DNA of 64,000 nucleotides, taken from contig SVTH01000011.1 of the NCBI GenBank assembly GCA_015063885.1, forward strand, positions 1 to 64,000, in the 5' to 3' direction. Position numbers and translations under genes: made by a program. Of the stretch, positions 53,601-62,242 are shown piece by piece (the first letter of the stretch is position 1; each line of letters opens with the position of its first letter). A model generated the notes under the pieces. It was not told the DNA's origin. It saw nothing but the letters and a program-made list of their open reading frames with translations, and searched no databases. This stretch comes from Oscillospiraceae bacterium (GTDB lineage: Bacteria > Bacillota > Clostridia > Oscillospirales > CAG-382).

Positions 53601-54449
53601 TTGCACAAAGGCTCCGACGGAAGGGCGGGTTCGGAAAAGGTGTGGTTCGTTTTACGGTATTTTTCCAGGAAGATCAAGGCGCATCACGTGGATGCTTACG
53701 CCGCACAGGCGGCTTTTTTTCTGCTGCTGTCCGCCGTGCCCTTGCTCCTCCTGGGGCTGTCTCTGTTCCGTTTGCTTCCTATCCCGGAAGGCAGTCTTTC
53801 GGGAGGCTGGAGCGGATTCTTCCCCCCCGCCGTGGCAGAGCTTCTTTTGGAAGCGGTGGAGGCACTCCCGGGAGGAGAGGGCTCTCTGCTCACCTCCGTT
53901 TCCCTGGCCACCGTTCTTTGGGCGGCCTCCAAAAGTGTTTATTATCTGATCGGCGGGTTGAATTCCGTTTTTGAGGTGAAGGAGGAGCGTGGATATTTGC
54001 GGGTGAGGATCCTTGCCGTGGTGTACACGGCGGCGTTGATCCTGGCCATTGCCGGGGCTTTGGTGCTGATGGTATTCGGCGGTTTTCTGGCGGAACGGGC
54101 GGCGGATTGCTTTCCCGGAGCGGAAAAGCTGATGCGGGGGCTTTCCTCCTTTCGGTTTTTCATCGGCATGCTGTTTCTGACGGTGATCTTTTCCGCGGTA
54201 TACACGGTGCTGCCGGACAGAAGGGCTTCCTTTTTCGGTCAGCTGCCGGGAGCCCTTACGGCGTCCGTCGGGTGGATGCTCTTTTCCCTTTTGTTCTCCT
54301 TTTACGTGGAAAGGTTTGCGGATTACACGGGGATCTACGGCGGGCTTGCCGCCATTGCGGTGTTTATGCTCTGGCTTTACGTTTGCATGTATATCCTGCT
54401 GATGGGAGGCGAGATCAATCTGCTGGCGGCACGGGTAAAGAAGCTGTAA
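53601..54449 (+). CDS. YihY/BrkB family membrane protein
   Basis: Up to 282 residues with about six membrane helices. The family core is seen: AYAAQAAFFLLLSAVPLLLL, then LWAASKSVYYLIGGLN, and near the end GIYGGLAAIAVFMLWLYVCMYILLMGGEIN. Members are inner-membrane proteins of uncertain role, once misnamed ribonuclease BN. The start is uncertain: TTG 53601 as given, or GTG 53640, which would remove 13 residues and has a GGAAGGGCGGG stretch upstream. Confidence 0.85.
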   Translation: MHKGSDGRAGSEKVWFVLRYFSRKIKAHHVDAYAAQAAFFLLLSAVPLLLLGLSLFRLLPIPEGSLSGGWSGFFPPAVAELLLEAVEALPGGEGSLLTSVSLATVLWAASKSVYYLIGGLNSVFEVKEERGYLRVRILAVVYTAALILAIAGALVLMVFGGFLAERAADCFPGAEKLMRGLSSFRFFIGMLFLTVIFSAVYTVLPDRRASFFGQLPGALTASVGWMLFSLLFSFYVERFADYTGIYGGLAAIAVFMLWLYVCMYILLMGGEINLLAARVKKL

Positions 54450-54499
54450 AGGAGTATGTGTACGGGGTGTAAAAGTTTTGGGGATTTCCCGTTTTGGTA

Positions 54500-54528
54500 T
54501 TGACTTCGAAGGGTATTTCAGATATAAT
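54500..54528 (+). promoter_or_regulatory. Promoter of the MBOAT-FkbH-ACP operon
   Basis: TTGACT at 54500-54505 and TATAAT at 54523-54528, spacer 17; GGAGG at 54566-54570, ten bases before the ATG. Confidence 0.85.
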
Positions 54529-54580
54529 AAATCGAATAAAGTTTTGGACGTTTTTTTCAGTTATCGGAGGCTGATGATAT

Positions 54581-56044
54581 ATGAATTTTGCGGAAATACC
54601 CTTCTTGTTCGTTTTCTTCCCGCTGTGTCTCGGGTTCTACCTGTTCACCAAGCAGATCCGCTACCGTAATGCGGTGCTTTTGGGCTTCTCTCTCATCTTC
54701 TACGCATGGGGCGAGCCCTTGAAGCTGGTGCTGCTTTTGCTCAGCGCCATGGTGAACTTTTTGCTGGCCAGATCCATCGCCGCAAACCGTGAGAACAAGC
54801 TGGCGAAAACGTCGCTGATCGTTTCGCTGTTATTCAACATCGGAATGCTGGGCGTGTTCAAGTACACCGACTTTATTACGGGAAATCTGAACAGCCTTTT
54901 GGGGATCAATATTCCCGCGGCCAACATCGTGTTGCCTCTGGGTATCAGCTTCTACACCTTCCAGATCATGTCCTACGTCATTGACGTTTACTGGGACAAC
55001 GTGGCGGTGCAGAAGGATTTCTCCAAGCTTCTGCTCTACATCTCCATGTTCCCTCAGCTGGTAGCGGGTCCCATCGTGCGGTATTCCACCATCGCCGAGG
55101 AGATCGACGACCGCAGGACCACCCTGACGGATCTCACCGACGGTCTTTGCCGTATGATCCTGGGTCTTGCCAAGAAGGTGATCCTTGCCAATCAGCTTTC
55201 TCTGCTGGCACAGGCCTATCTGACGGATACCGCGGGGACAAGCTCCGTTGCGGCCACCTGGGTGGGACTCATCGCTTACTCCATGCAGGTGTATTTCGAC
55301 TTCTCGGGATATTCCGACATGGCCATCGGTATGGGTCGTATCTTCGGGTTCCACTTCGACGAGAACTTCAACTATCCCTTTATGTGCCGCTCCATTCAGG
55401 AATTCTGGCAGAGATGGCACATCTCCTTGGGCAGCTTCTTCCGCGATTATCTGCTGTATCTTCCCATCTTCGGCAAGAGACGCCAGGTGCTCTCTTTGTT
55501 CCTGGTTTGGTTTACCACCGGTCTTTGGCACGGGGCAAGCTGGAACTTCATCGTTTGGGGCTTGTACTTCGGCGTGTTCATCTTTATTGAGCAGAAGATC
55601 GGCAAGAAGAAGCTGAAGAAGGTACCTTCGGTGATCATGCATATCTACAACAAGATCGTGATCTTCATCGGCTTCGGCATCTTCTATCACGATAACTGCC
55701 CTACGCTGGGCTCCTTCTTCTCCACCATGGGAAGATTTTTGGGGAATCTGTTCGGCTTCTCCGGCAACGGGTTCTTCCGTGCGGAGGAGTTTACCGCGGG
55801 TCCTTACAACGAATCCGTTTTGTCTTCCGTTTACTTGATGAAGTATATCTGGATCTTCGTGATCTCCGTGATCGTTTGCTTCCCCGTTCTCCGGTGGGCG
55901 AAGGAGAAGATCAAGAACTGCAGTATCCCCGTCCGCTCTGCGGCACAGCTGGCTTCCGCCGTGGTTTGCGTAGGGCTTCTGGTGATCTGCATGATCCTGT
56001 TGGTATCCTCCAACAACAATCCGTTCCTGTATTTCCGCTTCTGA
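54581..56044 (+). CDS. MBOAT family O-acyltransferase (AlgI/DltB type)
   Basis: 487 residues, about ten or more membrane helices. The MBOAT core is clear: PLGISFYTFQIMSYVIDVYW, SMFPQLVAGPIVRY, FWQRWHISLGSFFRDYL with His280 and TTGLWHGASWNFIVWG with the invariant His317. AlgI and DltB pass acyl groups through the membrane to surface polymers. Here two DHHW proteins follow, as AlgJ/AlgX do AlgI, and an ACP is coded downstream, as with DltB. So the protein probably takes an acyl group from the ACP. First gene of the operon. Confidence 0.93.
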   Translation: MNFAEIPFLFVFFPLCLGFYLFTKQIRYRNAVLLGFSLIFYAWGEPLKLVLLLLSAMVNFLLARSIAANRENKLAKTSLIVSLLFNIGMLGVFKYTDFITGNLNSLLGINIPAANIVLPLGISFYTFQIMSYVIDVYWDNVAVQKDFSKLLLYISMFPQLVAGPIVRYSTIAEEIDDRRTTLTDLTDGLCRMILGLAKKVILANQLSLLAQAYLTDTAGTSSVAATWVGLIAYSMQVYFDFSGYSDMAIGMGRIFGFHFDENFNYPFMCRSIQEFWQRWHISLGSFFRDYLLYLPIFGKRRQVLSLFLVWFTTGLWHGASWNFIVWGLYFGVFIFIEQKIGKKKLKKVPSVIMHIYNKIVIFIGFGIFYHDNCPTLGSFFSTMGRFLGNLFGFSGNGFFRAEEFTAGPYNESVLSSVYLMKYIWIFVISVIVCFPVLRWAKEKIKNCSIPVRSAAQLASAVVCVGLLVICMILLVSSNNNPFLYFRF

Positions 56045-56063
56045 CGTTTTGAGGTAATAATCC

Positions 56064-57512
56064 ATGAGTAAAAAATCTACCGCTATGTTAAAGATGGCAA
56101 AGGCCGTCAGCGTGCTTTTGATCCTGGGGACCTTTCTGTTCCTGTTCGTGTTCTGCGTATTTTTGCCCAGAACCACGGTCTCCAATTACGATACATTGAC
56201 AAAATTCCCGGAGTTTTCCTGGAGCTCTCTGTTTGACGGCAGTTACACCGCACAGCTGGGCGCTTATTTCTCCGACACCGTTTTCATGCGTGACACCCTG
56301 AAGGGCGAATACTACGCGGAATTGAAGACCTGGTTCGGTAAAGAGACGGTGATCGTCAACGAGGAGGGCGAGGGGGAGATCATCCTCGGTAACACCAGCC
56401 GTCCCGGGGACGAGCCCGAGTACAGCGATCCCTTTGTTGACGAAAGCGATATCTGGGACGAGAGCGACGAGCCCTCTGCTCCCGATTCCTCCCAGGATAC
56501 GCCCTCCCAGGGGACTTCCTCAAGCACGCCCTCTCAGGGAACCTCCTCCGAGGAGTCCCAAACGCCTCCCCCGGAAGAGTCCTCCGAGGAACCCGGCGTC
56601 CTGCCCCCCGAGATCATTCAGGACGGTATCGTTTTGCTGGGAACCCGTGCCATGGAGGTCTATTACGGCGACCCCAATCTGAATAAGCTCCCAGCCTTTG
56701 CGGCGGCGCTGAATACCTTTGCGGCCAACAATCCCGATCTGAACGTTTATTCCATGGTGATCCCCAAGGCGGCGGCCTTCTATCTGGACAAATCCCCCAC
56801 CTATAAGAATCTGGCCGGCAGAACCTTGAACGATCTGAAGAATCTGGACAAGCTGTATTCCGACAAGGTGAAAGCCATCAATATTTACGACATCCTGATG
56901 GCGCACAAAAACGAAGCCATTTACATGCGTACCGACCACCACTGGAGCTCTTTGGGGGCTTACTATGCGGTGAAGCAGTTCGCATCCGATCTGGGCTTGC
57001 CCTTCCAGGATATTTCCACCTATACCAAGAACGTTCGCACGGGCTACCGTGGGACGATGTACGCCTACAGCGGCTATCACGACGTGATCAAGAACAATCC
57101 CGAGGATTTCGTCACCTACGTGCCCAAGGCGACCTACACCTACGAGACCTACGATCAGAATTTCCAGAACCCCAGGGAAAGAGAAAGCTTCTTCCACAAG
57201 GTGAAGGATTCTGCAGTCTCCAGCTGGTACCTCACCTTCATCGGCGGAGATTCCTACTCCGTAAAGATCAAGTCCAACGCTTGCAACAACGGGCGGAAGC
57301 TTTTGGTGGTAAAGGACAGTTACGGCAACGCATTGGTACCTTATCTGCTGTACTCCTTTGAGGAGATCTACGTGGTAGACGCCAGAAAGTTCCAGATCCA
57401 TCTGGATGACTTCACAGAACAGCAGGGCATCACCGACGTTCTGTTTGCGGAATGCACCTATTCTGCAATCGGCTCTGCTTATATTCAGAATCTGGAAGGC
57501 TTGATCAAATGA
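56064..57512 (+). CDS. DHHW family surface protein (AlgX/AlgJ-like)
   Basis: 482 residues. One N-terminal membrane anchor (about 12-35), a Ser/Pro/Glu-rich spacer (about 125-180) and then an SGNH-hydrolase-like domain with the hallmark Asp291-His292-His293-Trp294 (RTDHHWSSLG). The candidate Ser nucleophile lies in VVKDSYGNALVPYL. In alginate synthesis the related AlgJ and AlgX pass acetyl groups to the polymer outside the membrane. Ribosome site GAGGT; 19 bases after the MBOAT gene. The next gene is a paralogue. Confidence 0.88.
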   Translation: MSKKSTAMLKMAKAVSVLLILGTFLFLFVFCVFLPRTTVSNYDTLTKFPEFSWSSLFDGSYTAQLGAYFSDTVFMRDTLKGEYYAELKTWFGKETVIVNEEGEGEIILGNTSRPGDEPEYSDPFVDESDIWDESDEPSAPDSSQDTPSQGTSSSTPSQGTSSEESQTPPPEESSEEPGVLPPEIIQDGIVLLGTRAMEVYYGDPNLNKLPAFAAALNTFAANNPDLNVYSMVIPKAAAFYLDKSPTYKNLAGRTLNDLKNLDKLYSDKVKAINIYDILMAHKNEAIYMRTDHHWSSLGAYYAVKQFASDLGLPFQDISTYTKNVRTGYRGTMYAYSGYHDVIKNNPEDFVTYVPKATYTYETYDQNFQNPRERESFFHKVKDSAVSSWYLTFIGGDSYSVKIKSNACNNGRKLLVVKDSYGNALVPYLLYSFEEIYVVDARKFQIHLDDFTEQQGITDVLFAECTYSAIGSAYIQNLEGLIK

Positions 57513-58762
57513 GACGCAAGCTGATCGTCCTGTTGTTTTTGTTGATAGGGCTTTGCCTCCTTGCCGCTTGCACGGAGGAGGCAAATACATCCTCTATGGA
57601 AAGCACTTCCTCTAAGGAGTTTTCCGCTCCCGAGGAGCCTTCCGCGATCCCTGCCCTCTCCGATCCTTCCGTAGAGGAAAGCGAAGAGTCTTCTGCGGGC
57701 GAAAGCGCTCCGGAAGAGATCTCTCTGCCAGCGGAGAGCTCGGAAGAGGAAAGCTCTCTGCCCGAAGAGAGCTCGGAAGAAGAATCCTCCGCTGTGGAGG
57801 AAAGCTCCGAGCCCGAGGAACCTTCCCAGCCGGAAGAGAGCTCCCAGGAGGAGTCCTCCGAGCCCGAGGAAAGCTCTGAGCCGGAGGAGGATCCCAAGCC
57901 TCACAAGGTCAACGGCTTTATCGTTTACGGCGACCGGGCTATGGAGCCCTTCGGCGGCACTGCCAAGGGCGGACGGTATACGGCCGAGGTCTTCAACAAG
58001 TTTAAGGAACGGGTGGGCGACGGTGTCAACGTTTACGCCATGCCCATTCCTTTGGCGTGCACCTTCTACGCCCCCGAGGGATATGAAAAGTCCATTTCCA
58101 ACATGGTGGATTGCTACGGCGGTCTCCGCGACGCCCTGGTGGGTGTGGAATACGTGGATCTGATCTCCGCCTTGGGCGCGCATTCGGAGGAGTATATTTA
58201 CGCCCGTACGGATCACCACTGGATGGCTTTGGGCGCTTACTACGCCGCGGAAGCCTTCTGCAAGGTGGCCGAAACGGAGTTTGCCACCCTGGATCAGTTT
58301 ACCCAAAAGTCTTTCGACGGATTTTTGGGGTCTGCGGTCAAGGCCTTCGGTGTGAAGGAATTGGAGAAGTATCCCGAGACCTTCTACTGGTACGAGCCCA
58401 CACGGGAATATACCGCACATTATTACAACCAGAAGTATAAGTTCTCCTTCAGCGGAACCATGTTCTCCAAGTCCAAGTCCTACGTGAAGTTTATCTACGG
58501 GGACAGCTATGCGGTACGGGTGGAGACCGGGGTGCAGAACGGCAGAAAGCTTTTGGTGATCAAGGACAGCTACGGCAATGCGTTGATCCCCTTCCTGATC
58601 GAAGGCTTTGAAGAGGTCTACGTGGTGGATTATCGGGATTTTGAATGCAACGTTCTGGAGTTTATCGAGGAAAACGAGATCACCGACGTTACCTTTGCCA
58701 TGGCGGGGTTTGCCATTGCGTCCTCCAAGCGGGACAACATTATCAGACTGATGGAGCAATGA
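57509..58762 (+). CDS. DHHW family lipoprotein (AlgX/AlgJ-like), second copy
   Basis: 417 residues. Unlike its neighbour it carries a lipobox (LLAAC, Cys about 20), then a long Ser/Glu/Pro low-complexity spacer (about 25-130) and the same SGNH-like domain with Asp235-His-His-Trp (RTDHHWMALG) and VIKDSYGNALIPFL. Two differently anchored paralogues suggest two acceptor positions or a relay. The ATG overlaps the previous stop by four bases (ATGA). The start 19 codons upstream is rejected because it lies in the previous gene. Confidence 0.88.
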   Translation: MRRKLIVLLFLLIGLCLLAACTEEANTSSMESTSSKEFSAPEEPSAIPALSDPSVEESEESSAGESAPEEISLPAESSEEESSLPEESSEEESSAVEESSEPEEPSQPEESSQEESSEPEESSEPEEDPKPHKVNGFIVYGDRAMEPFGGTAKGGRYTAEVFNKFKERVGDGVNVYAMPIPLACTFYAPEGYEKSISNMVDCYGGLRDALVGVEYVDLISALGAHSEEYIYARTDHHWMALGAYYAAEAFCKVAETEFATLDQFTQKSFDGFLGSAVKAFGVKELEKYPETFYWYEPTREYTAHYYNQKYKFSFSGTMFSKSKSYVKFIYGDSYAVRVETGVQNGRKLLVIKDSYGNALIPFLIEGFEEVYVVDYRDFECNVLEFIEENEITDVTFAMAGFAIASSKRDNIIRLMEQ

Positions 58763-58763
58763 T

Positions 58764-60557
58764 ATGATTTCTTTGACCTATCCCTTTGACGGGAAAGAAT
58801 TGTTTGAAAACAAAAGATCCCTGCGGAGAGAGCTTTTGGCGGACGGCAGTAAGCGGATGACCAAGCGTATCGCCGTGCTGGGCGGTTCCACCACCAACGA
58901 TTTCTGCAAGATGATGGAAATCTTTCTGTTGGACATGGGGATCGCACCCGTGTTTTACCAATCGGAGTACGGACAGTACGCCGAGGACGCCATGTTCGGC
59001 AATCCCGAGTTGGATGAATTCGGACCTGATCTCATTTATATCCACACCTCCTTCCGCAATCTGGTGAAGTATCTTCCCAAGCGGGGGGAATCCGCCCAGG
59101 CGGTGGATGCACGCTTCGGGGAGGCTTACGGTCAGTTTGAGGCTATCTGGAAGCGGCTGAAGGAGAAGTTCCGCTGTCCCATCATTCAGAATAACTTTGA
59201 GTTCCCGGGATACCGCCTGCTGGGCAACCGCGACGCCTGGGATATCAGCGGTGCCACCCGTTTTGTGAACCGTATGAACATGGCCTTTGCGGACTATGCT
59301 GCGGCGGAGGACACCTTCTATATCAACGATATTCAGTTTGTTTCCGCCTGCTACGGGCTGGACAAATGGCTGGACGATTCCGTTTGGTATTTGTATAAGT
59401 ATCCCTGTGCCTTGGAGGCTATCCCCCACTGGGCGTTCAATACGGTAAAGATCATCAAGTCCCTTTACGGCAAGAATAAAAAGGTGCTGGCGTTGGATCT
59501 GGACAACACCCTTTGGGGCGGTGTGGTAGGCGACGACGGCGTGGACGGCATTGAGATCGGCAGTGAGAACGCCACGGCAGAGTGCTTCAAGGCCTTCCAG
59601 ACCTACGTGAAGGAGCAGAAGCAGTTGGGCGTGATGCTGACCGTGGCTTCCAAAAACGACCTGCAGAACGCTCTTGACGGGTTGAACCATCCCGACGGCG
59701 TGTTGCGCCCCGACGAGTTCATCGTCATCAAGGCGGACTGGGAGAACAAGGACAGAAACCTGATGCAGACGGCGGCGGAGATGAATCTGGGTGTGGATTC
59801 CTTCGTGTTTGCGGACGACAATCCCACAGAGCGTGCGCTGGTGAAAGCCAACGTGCCCGGGATCGCCGTGCCCGAGATGGATCCCCCTCACGATTATATC
59901 CGTATTTTAGACCGAAACGGGTATTTTGAGGCTACGGTCATTTCCGAGGACGATATCAAGCGGAATGAGATGTACAAGGCCAACGCGGAGCGTGCGCAGG
60001 CGGAGCTTTCCTTTGGGGATTACACCGAGTATCTGCTCAGCCTGGATATGCAGGGTGAGATCCTGCCCTTCCCCGAGGTCTATATGTCCCGCATCACCCA
60101 GTTGACCAACAAATCCAACCAGTTCAATCTGACCACCCGCAGATACACCGAGGATGAGATCAGAAATGCGGCTTCCGACGGGGAGCATATTGCCCTTTAC
60201 GGCAAGCTGGTGGACAGATTCGGTGACAACGGCGTAGTGTCCGTGGTCATCGGCAAAAAAGAGGGTGCAGATCTGCACATGGAGCTTTGGCTCATGAGCT
60301 GCCGCGTTCTCAAGAAGGACATGGAGTTTGCCATGCTGGACGAGGTAGTGGCCAAGGCAAAGGAACAAGGCATTGGGCGCATTGTGGGTTACTATTACCC
60401 CACCGCCAAGAACAATATGGTGAGAGAGCTTTACGGTAAGTTCGGCTTCCAAAAGATCCGCGAGGATGAGGAGGGCAACACCGTTTGGGAGCTTCTTACC
60501 GAAGGATATCAGAAACAGAATCACGTTATTCGTATCAATGGAGGAGATCTATCATGA
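58764..60557 (+). CDS. FkbH-like HAD-IIIC enzyme
   Basis: 597 residues in three parts: an N-terminal SGNH-like domain (about 35-225, VLGGSTTNDF), the HAD-IIIC core with LALDLDNTLWGG (Asp245 and Asp247) and FVFADDNPTERALV, and a C-terminal GNAT-like region (about 440-590). Studied FkbH relatives take 1,3-bisphosphoglycerate, remove phosphate and load a glyceryl group on an ACP. Here the next gene is an ACP whose start overlaps the stop (ATGA). So an ACP-loading role is well supported by context, the exact acyl group less so. Confidence 0.9.
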   Translation: MISLTYPFDGKELFENKRSLRRELLADGSKRMTKRIAVLGGSTTNDFCKMMEIFLLDMGIAPVFYQSEYGQYAEDAMFGNPELDEFGPDLIYIHTSFRNLVKYLPKRGESAQAVDARFGEAYGQFEAIWKRLKEKFRCPIIQNNFEFPGYRLLGNRDAWDISGATRFVNRMNMAFADYAAAEDTFYINDIQFVSACYGLDKWLDDSVWYLYKYPCALEAIPHWAFNTVKIIKSLYGKNKKVLALDLDNTLWGGVVGDDGVDGIEIGSENATAECFKAFQTYVKEQKQLGVMLTVASKNDLQNALDGLNHPDGVLRPDEFIVIKADWENKDRNLMQTAAEMNLGVDSFVFADDNPTERALVKANVPGIAVPEMDPPHDYIRILDRNGYFEATVISEDDIKRNEMYKANAERAQAELSFGDYTEYLLSLDMQGEILPFPEVYMSRITQLTNKSNQFNLTTRRYTEDEIRNAASDGEHIALYGKLVDRFGDNGVVSVVIGKKEGADLHMELWLMSCRVLKKDMEFAMLDEVVAKAKEQGIGRIVGYYYPTAKNNMVRELYGKFGFQKIREDEEGNTVWELLTEGYQKQNHVIRINGGDLS

Positions 60558-60796
60558 CTGAAGCAGAGCTTTTTACAAGACTGAACAAAATTTTCCGCAA
60601 GGTGTTTGACGACAGCAGTATCACCGTGACCAGAAAGACCACGGCGAAGGATATTGACGATTGGGACAGCTTGGAGCACATCACCCTCATCGGTGCGGTG
60701 GAGCGTGAATTCAAGGTGAAGTTCACTATGAAAGAGGTCAGTTCCATGAAGAACGTGGGCGAGATGGCTGATCTCATCGCCGCCCGTTCGAAATAA
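60554..60796 (+). CDS. Acyl carrier protein
   Basis: 80 residues. The phosphopantetheine site is Ser39 in DWDSLEHITLI. It is acidic and helical, typical of stand-alone ACPs. Its genes on both sides are coupled (ATGA overlap with FkbH, two bases to the next gene). No fatty-acid genes are near, so it is a dedicated carrier, most like DltC in role. Start at 60554 after GGAGGAGA. Confidence 0.93.
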   Translation: MTEAELFTRLNKIFRKVFDDSSITVTRKTTAKDIDDWDSLEHITLIGAVEREFKVKFTMKEVSSMKNVGEMADLIAARSK

Positions 60797-60798
60797 GC

Positions 60799-62109
60799 AT
60801 GGAATTCGAAACAAAGATCAAGCGCATCCGCCACGGTGTTTACGCCGAGCTGGTGCGGGCATACTACGCCGACCGTGTGGACGTGCTGCATTACCACGTG
60901 CCCAGAGAGATCATTCCCGGTCCCAAGGCGTTACTTCGCTGTTGCATCTTCAAGGAACGTGCCATCGTGCAGGAGCGGTTGAAGCTGGCCATGGAAGGAT
61001 TTACGGAAAGCAAGCCTGCGGTGCGTGTTATCGACATCGCCTGTGACGAGTGTCCCGTGGACGGCATTACCGTATTGAACGCTTGCAGAGGGTGTCTTTC
61101 CCACGAATGTAAGCACGCCTGCCCTAAGGGTGCCATCAGCATTGTGGACAGAAAGTGCGTGGTGGATCATGAGAAGTGTATTGAGTGCGGGAAGTGCGTT
61201 TCCGCATGTCCTTACAACGCCATCATTCTGCAGAGACGTCCTTGCGTAGTGGCCTGCAAGGCAAGTGCCATCAACATTGATCCCGTCACCAAGCAATCCC
61301 ACATCGACGGGGAAAAATGCGTGGAGTGCGGGGCTTGCCAGCAACGGTGTCCCTTTGGGGCCATCACCAACGTTTCCATGCTGGTGGACGTGATCCGTAT
61401 GCTGCAGGAGAAGACTTCCAAGGTGGTTGCCATTTACGCTCCCGCGTTGGAGGGGCAATTTGACGTGCCCTTGGGAAAGGTGATCGCCGGGATGAAGGCC
61501 ATCGGCTTTGACGAGGTGCGGGAGGTGGCTTACGGCGCCGACATCACGTTGGCTCACGAGGCGGCGGAATGGAAGGAAAAGCGGCTGCTGTTCAGCTCCT
61601 GCTGTCCTGCATTCGTTTCCTACGTGAGAAAGAACTTCCCCGATCTTGCGTCTTATATTTCCGACAGTGACTCCCCCATGGTTTCCATTGCCAAAAAGGT
61701 AAAAGAGGAACAGCCCGACGCCAAGGTGGTGTTTATCAGTCCCTGCACGGCGAAGATGCGTGAGGTACATAACAGTCCTTACGTGGACGCTATGCTTTCC
61801 TTTGAGGAGCTTTCCGGGTATTTCGACGGTTTGGACGTGGACTTGGAGGCTCTCGAGGAGGATCCCTGCACCGAGGCTACGGCTTACGGAAAGGGGTTTG
61901 CACGGTGCGGCAATCTTTCCGGGTACATAGAAGAACTCTCCGGCGGCGAGGCGGACGCCATTGCCATGAACGGGTTGGACGAGGTGCGGCGGGAGCTTTT
62001 GAAGCTTCGGCATCACAAGAGTACCAAGAACTTCTTTGAGGGCATGGCCTGCGGCGGCGGGTGCGTCAACGGCGCGCTTGTGCTGTGGCACAGGTACGGG
62101 AAAGGGTAA
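60799..62109 (+). CDS. Group-B-like [FeFe] hydrogenase/ferredoxin protein
   Basis: 436 residues. An N-terminal helical part leads to three Cys-rich 4Fe-4S regions (about 75-200: CRGCLSHECKHACPKG, CIECGKCVSACPYN, CVECGACQQRCPFG). The H-cluster domain has all three loops: SSCCPAF (Cys268, Cys269), SPCTAK (Cys316) and GMACGGGC (Cys418, Cys422). The loop variants (SCCPAF, SPCTAK) point to the group B enzymes, whose activity is poorly known, rather than the classic TSCCPxW/MPCxxK type. No good ribosome site; translation must be coupled to the ACP. Why it sits here is unclear. Confidence 0.88.
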   Translation: MEFETKIKRIRHGVYAELVRAYYADRVDVLHYHVPREIIPGPKALLRCCIFKERAIVQERLKLAMEGFTESKPAVRVIDIACDECPVDGITVLNACRGCLSHECKHACPKGAISIVDRKCVVDHEKCIECGKCVSACPYNAIILQRRPCVVACKASAINIDPVTKQSHIDGEKCVECGACQQRCPFGAITNVSMLVDVIRMLQEKTSKVVAIYAPALEGQFDVPLGKVIAGMKAIGFDEVREVAYGADITLAHEAAEWKEKRLLFSSCCPAFVSYVRKNFPDLASYISDSDSPMVSIAKKVKEEQPDAKVVFISPCTAKMREVHNSPYVDAMLSFEELSGYFDGLDVDLEALEEDPCTEATAYGKGFARCGNLSGYIEELSGGEADAIAMNGLDEVRRELLKLRHHKSTKNFFEGMACGGGCVNGALVLWHRYGKG

Positions 62110-62129
62110 CAATCGAAAAAAGAAACTTT

Positions 62130-62178
62130 AAGGACCTTTCTTTGAAAAGAAAGGCCCTTTGAGCTCGCCATAGGCGAG
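62130..62178 (+). repeat. Structured intergenic repeat, copy D (partial)
   Basis: Starts 20 bases after the hydrogenase stop: hairpin with CTTTCTTT / AAAGAAAG top (62130-62159, one mismatch), then a CTCGCC-ATA-GGCGAG hairpin (62164-62178). The first hairpin resembles copies A and C; the conserved boxes are absent or decayed. Confidence 0.55.
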
Positions 62179-62242
62179 GTCTGATCCGAAAAGAAACTTG
62201 AATGCCAAAAACTATCGTTTTCGGTGAGGGAAGGAATGGGTA

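Noticed and set aside
53571..53640. Second small gene before the YihY-family gene
   Set aside because: Only the ambiguous TTG/GTG start region of that gene; no separate frame with a ribosome site.
57720..57900. Repetitive GAGAGCTC/GAAGAG stretch as a DNA repeat
   Set aside because: It encodes the Ser/Glu spacer of the second DHHW protein in frame; irregular units.
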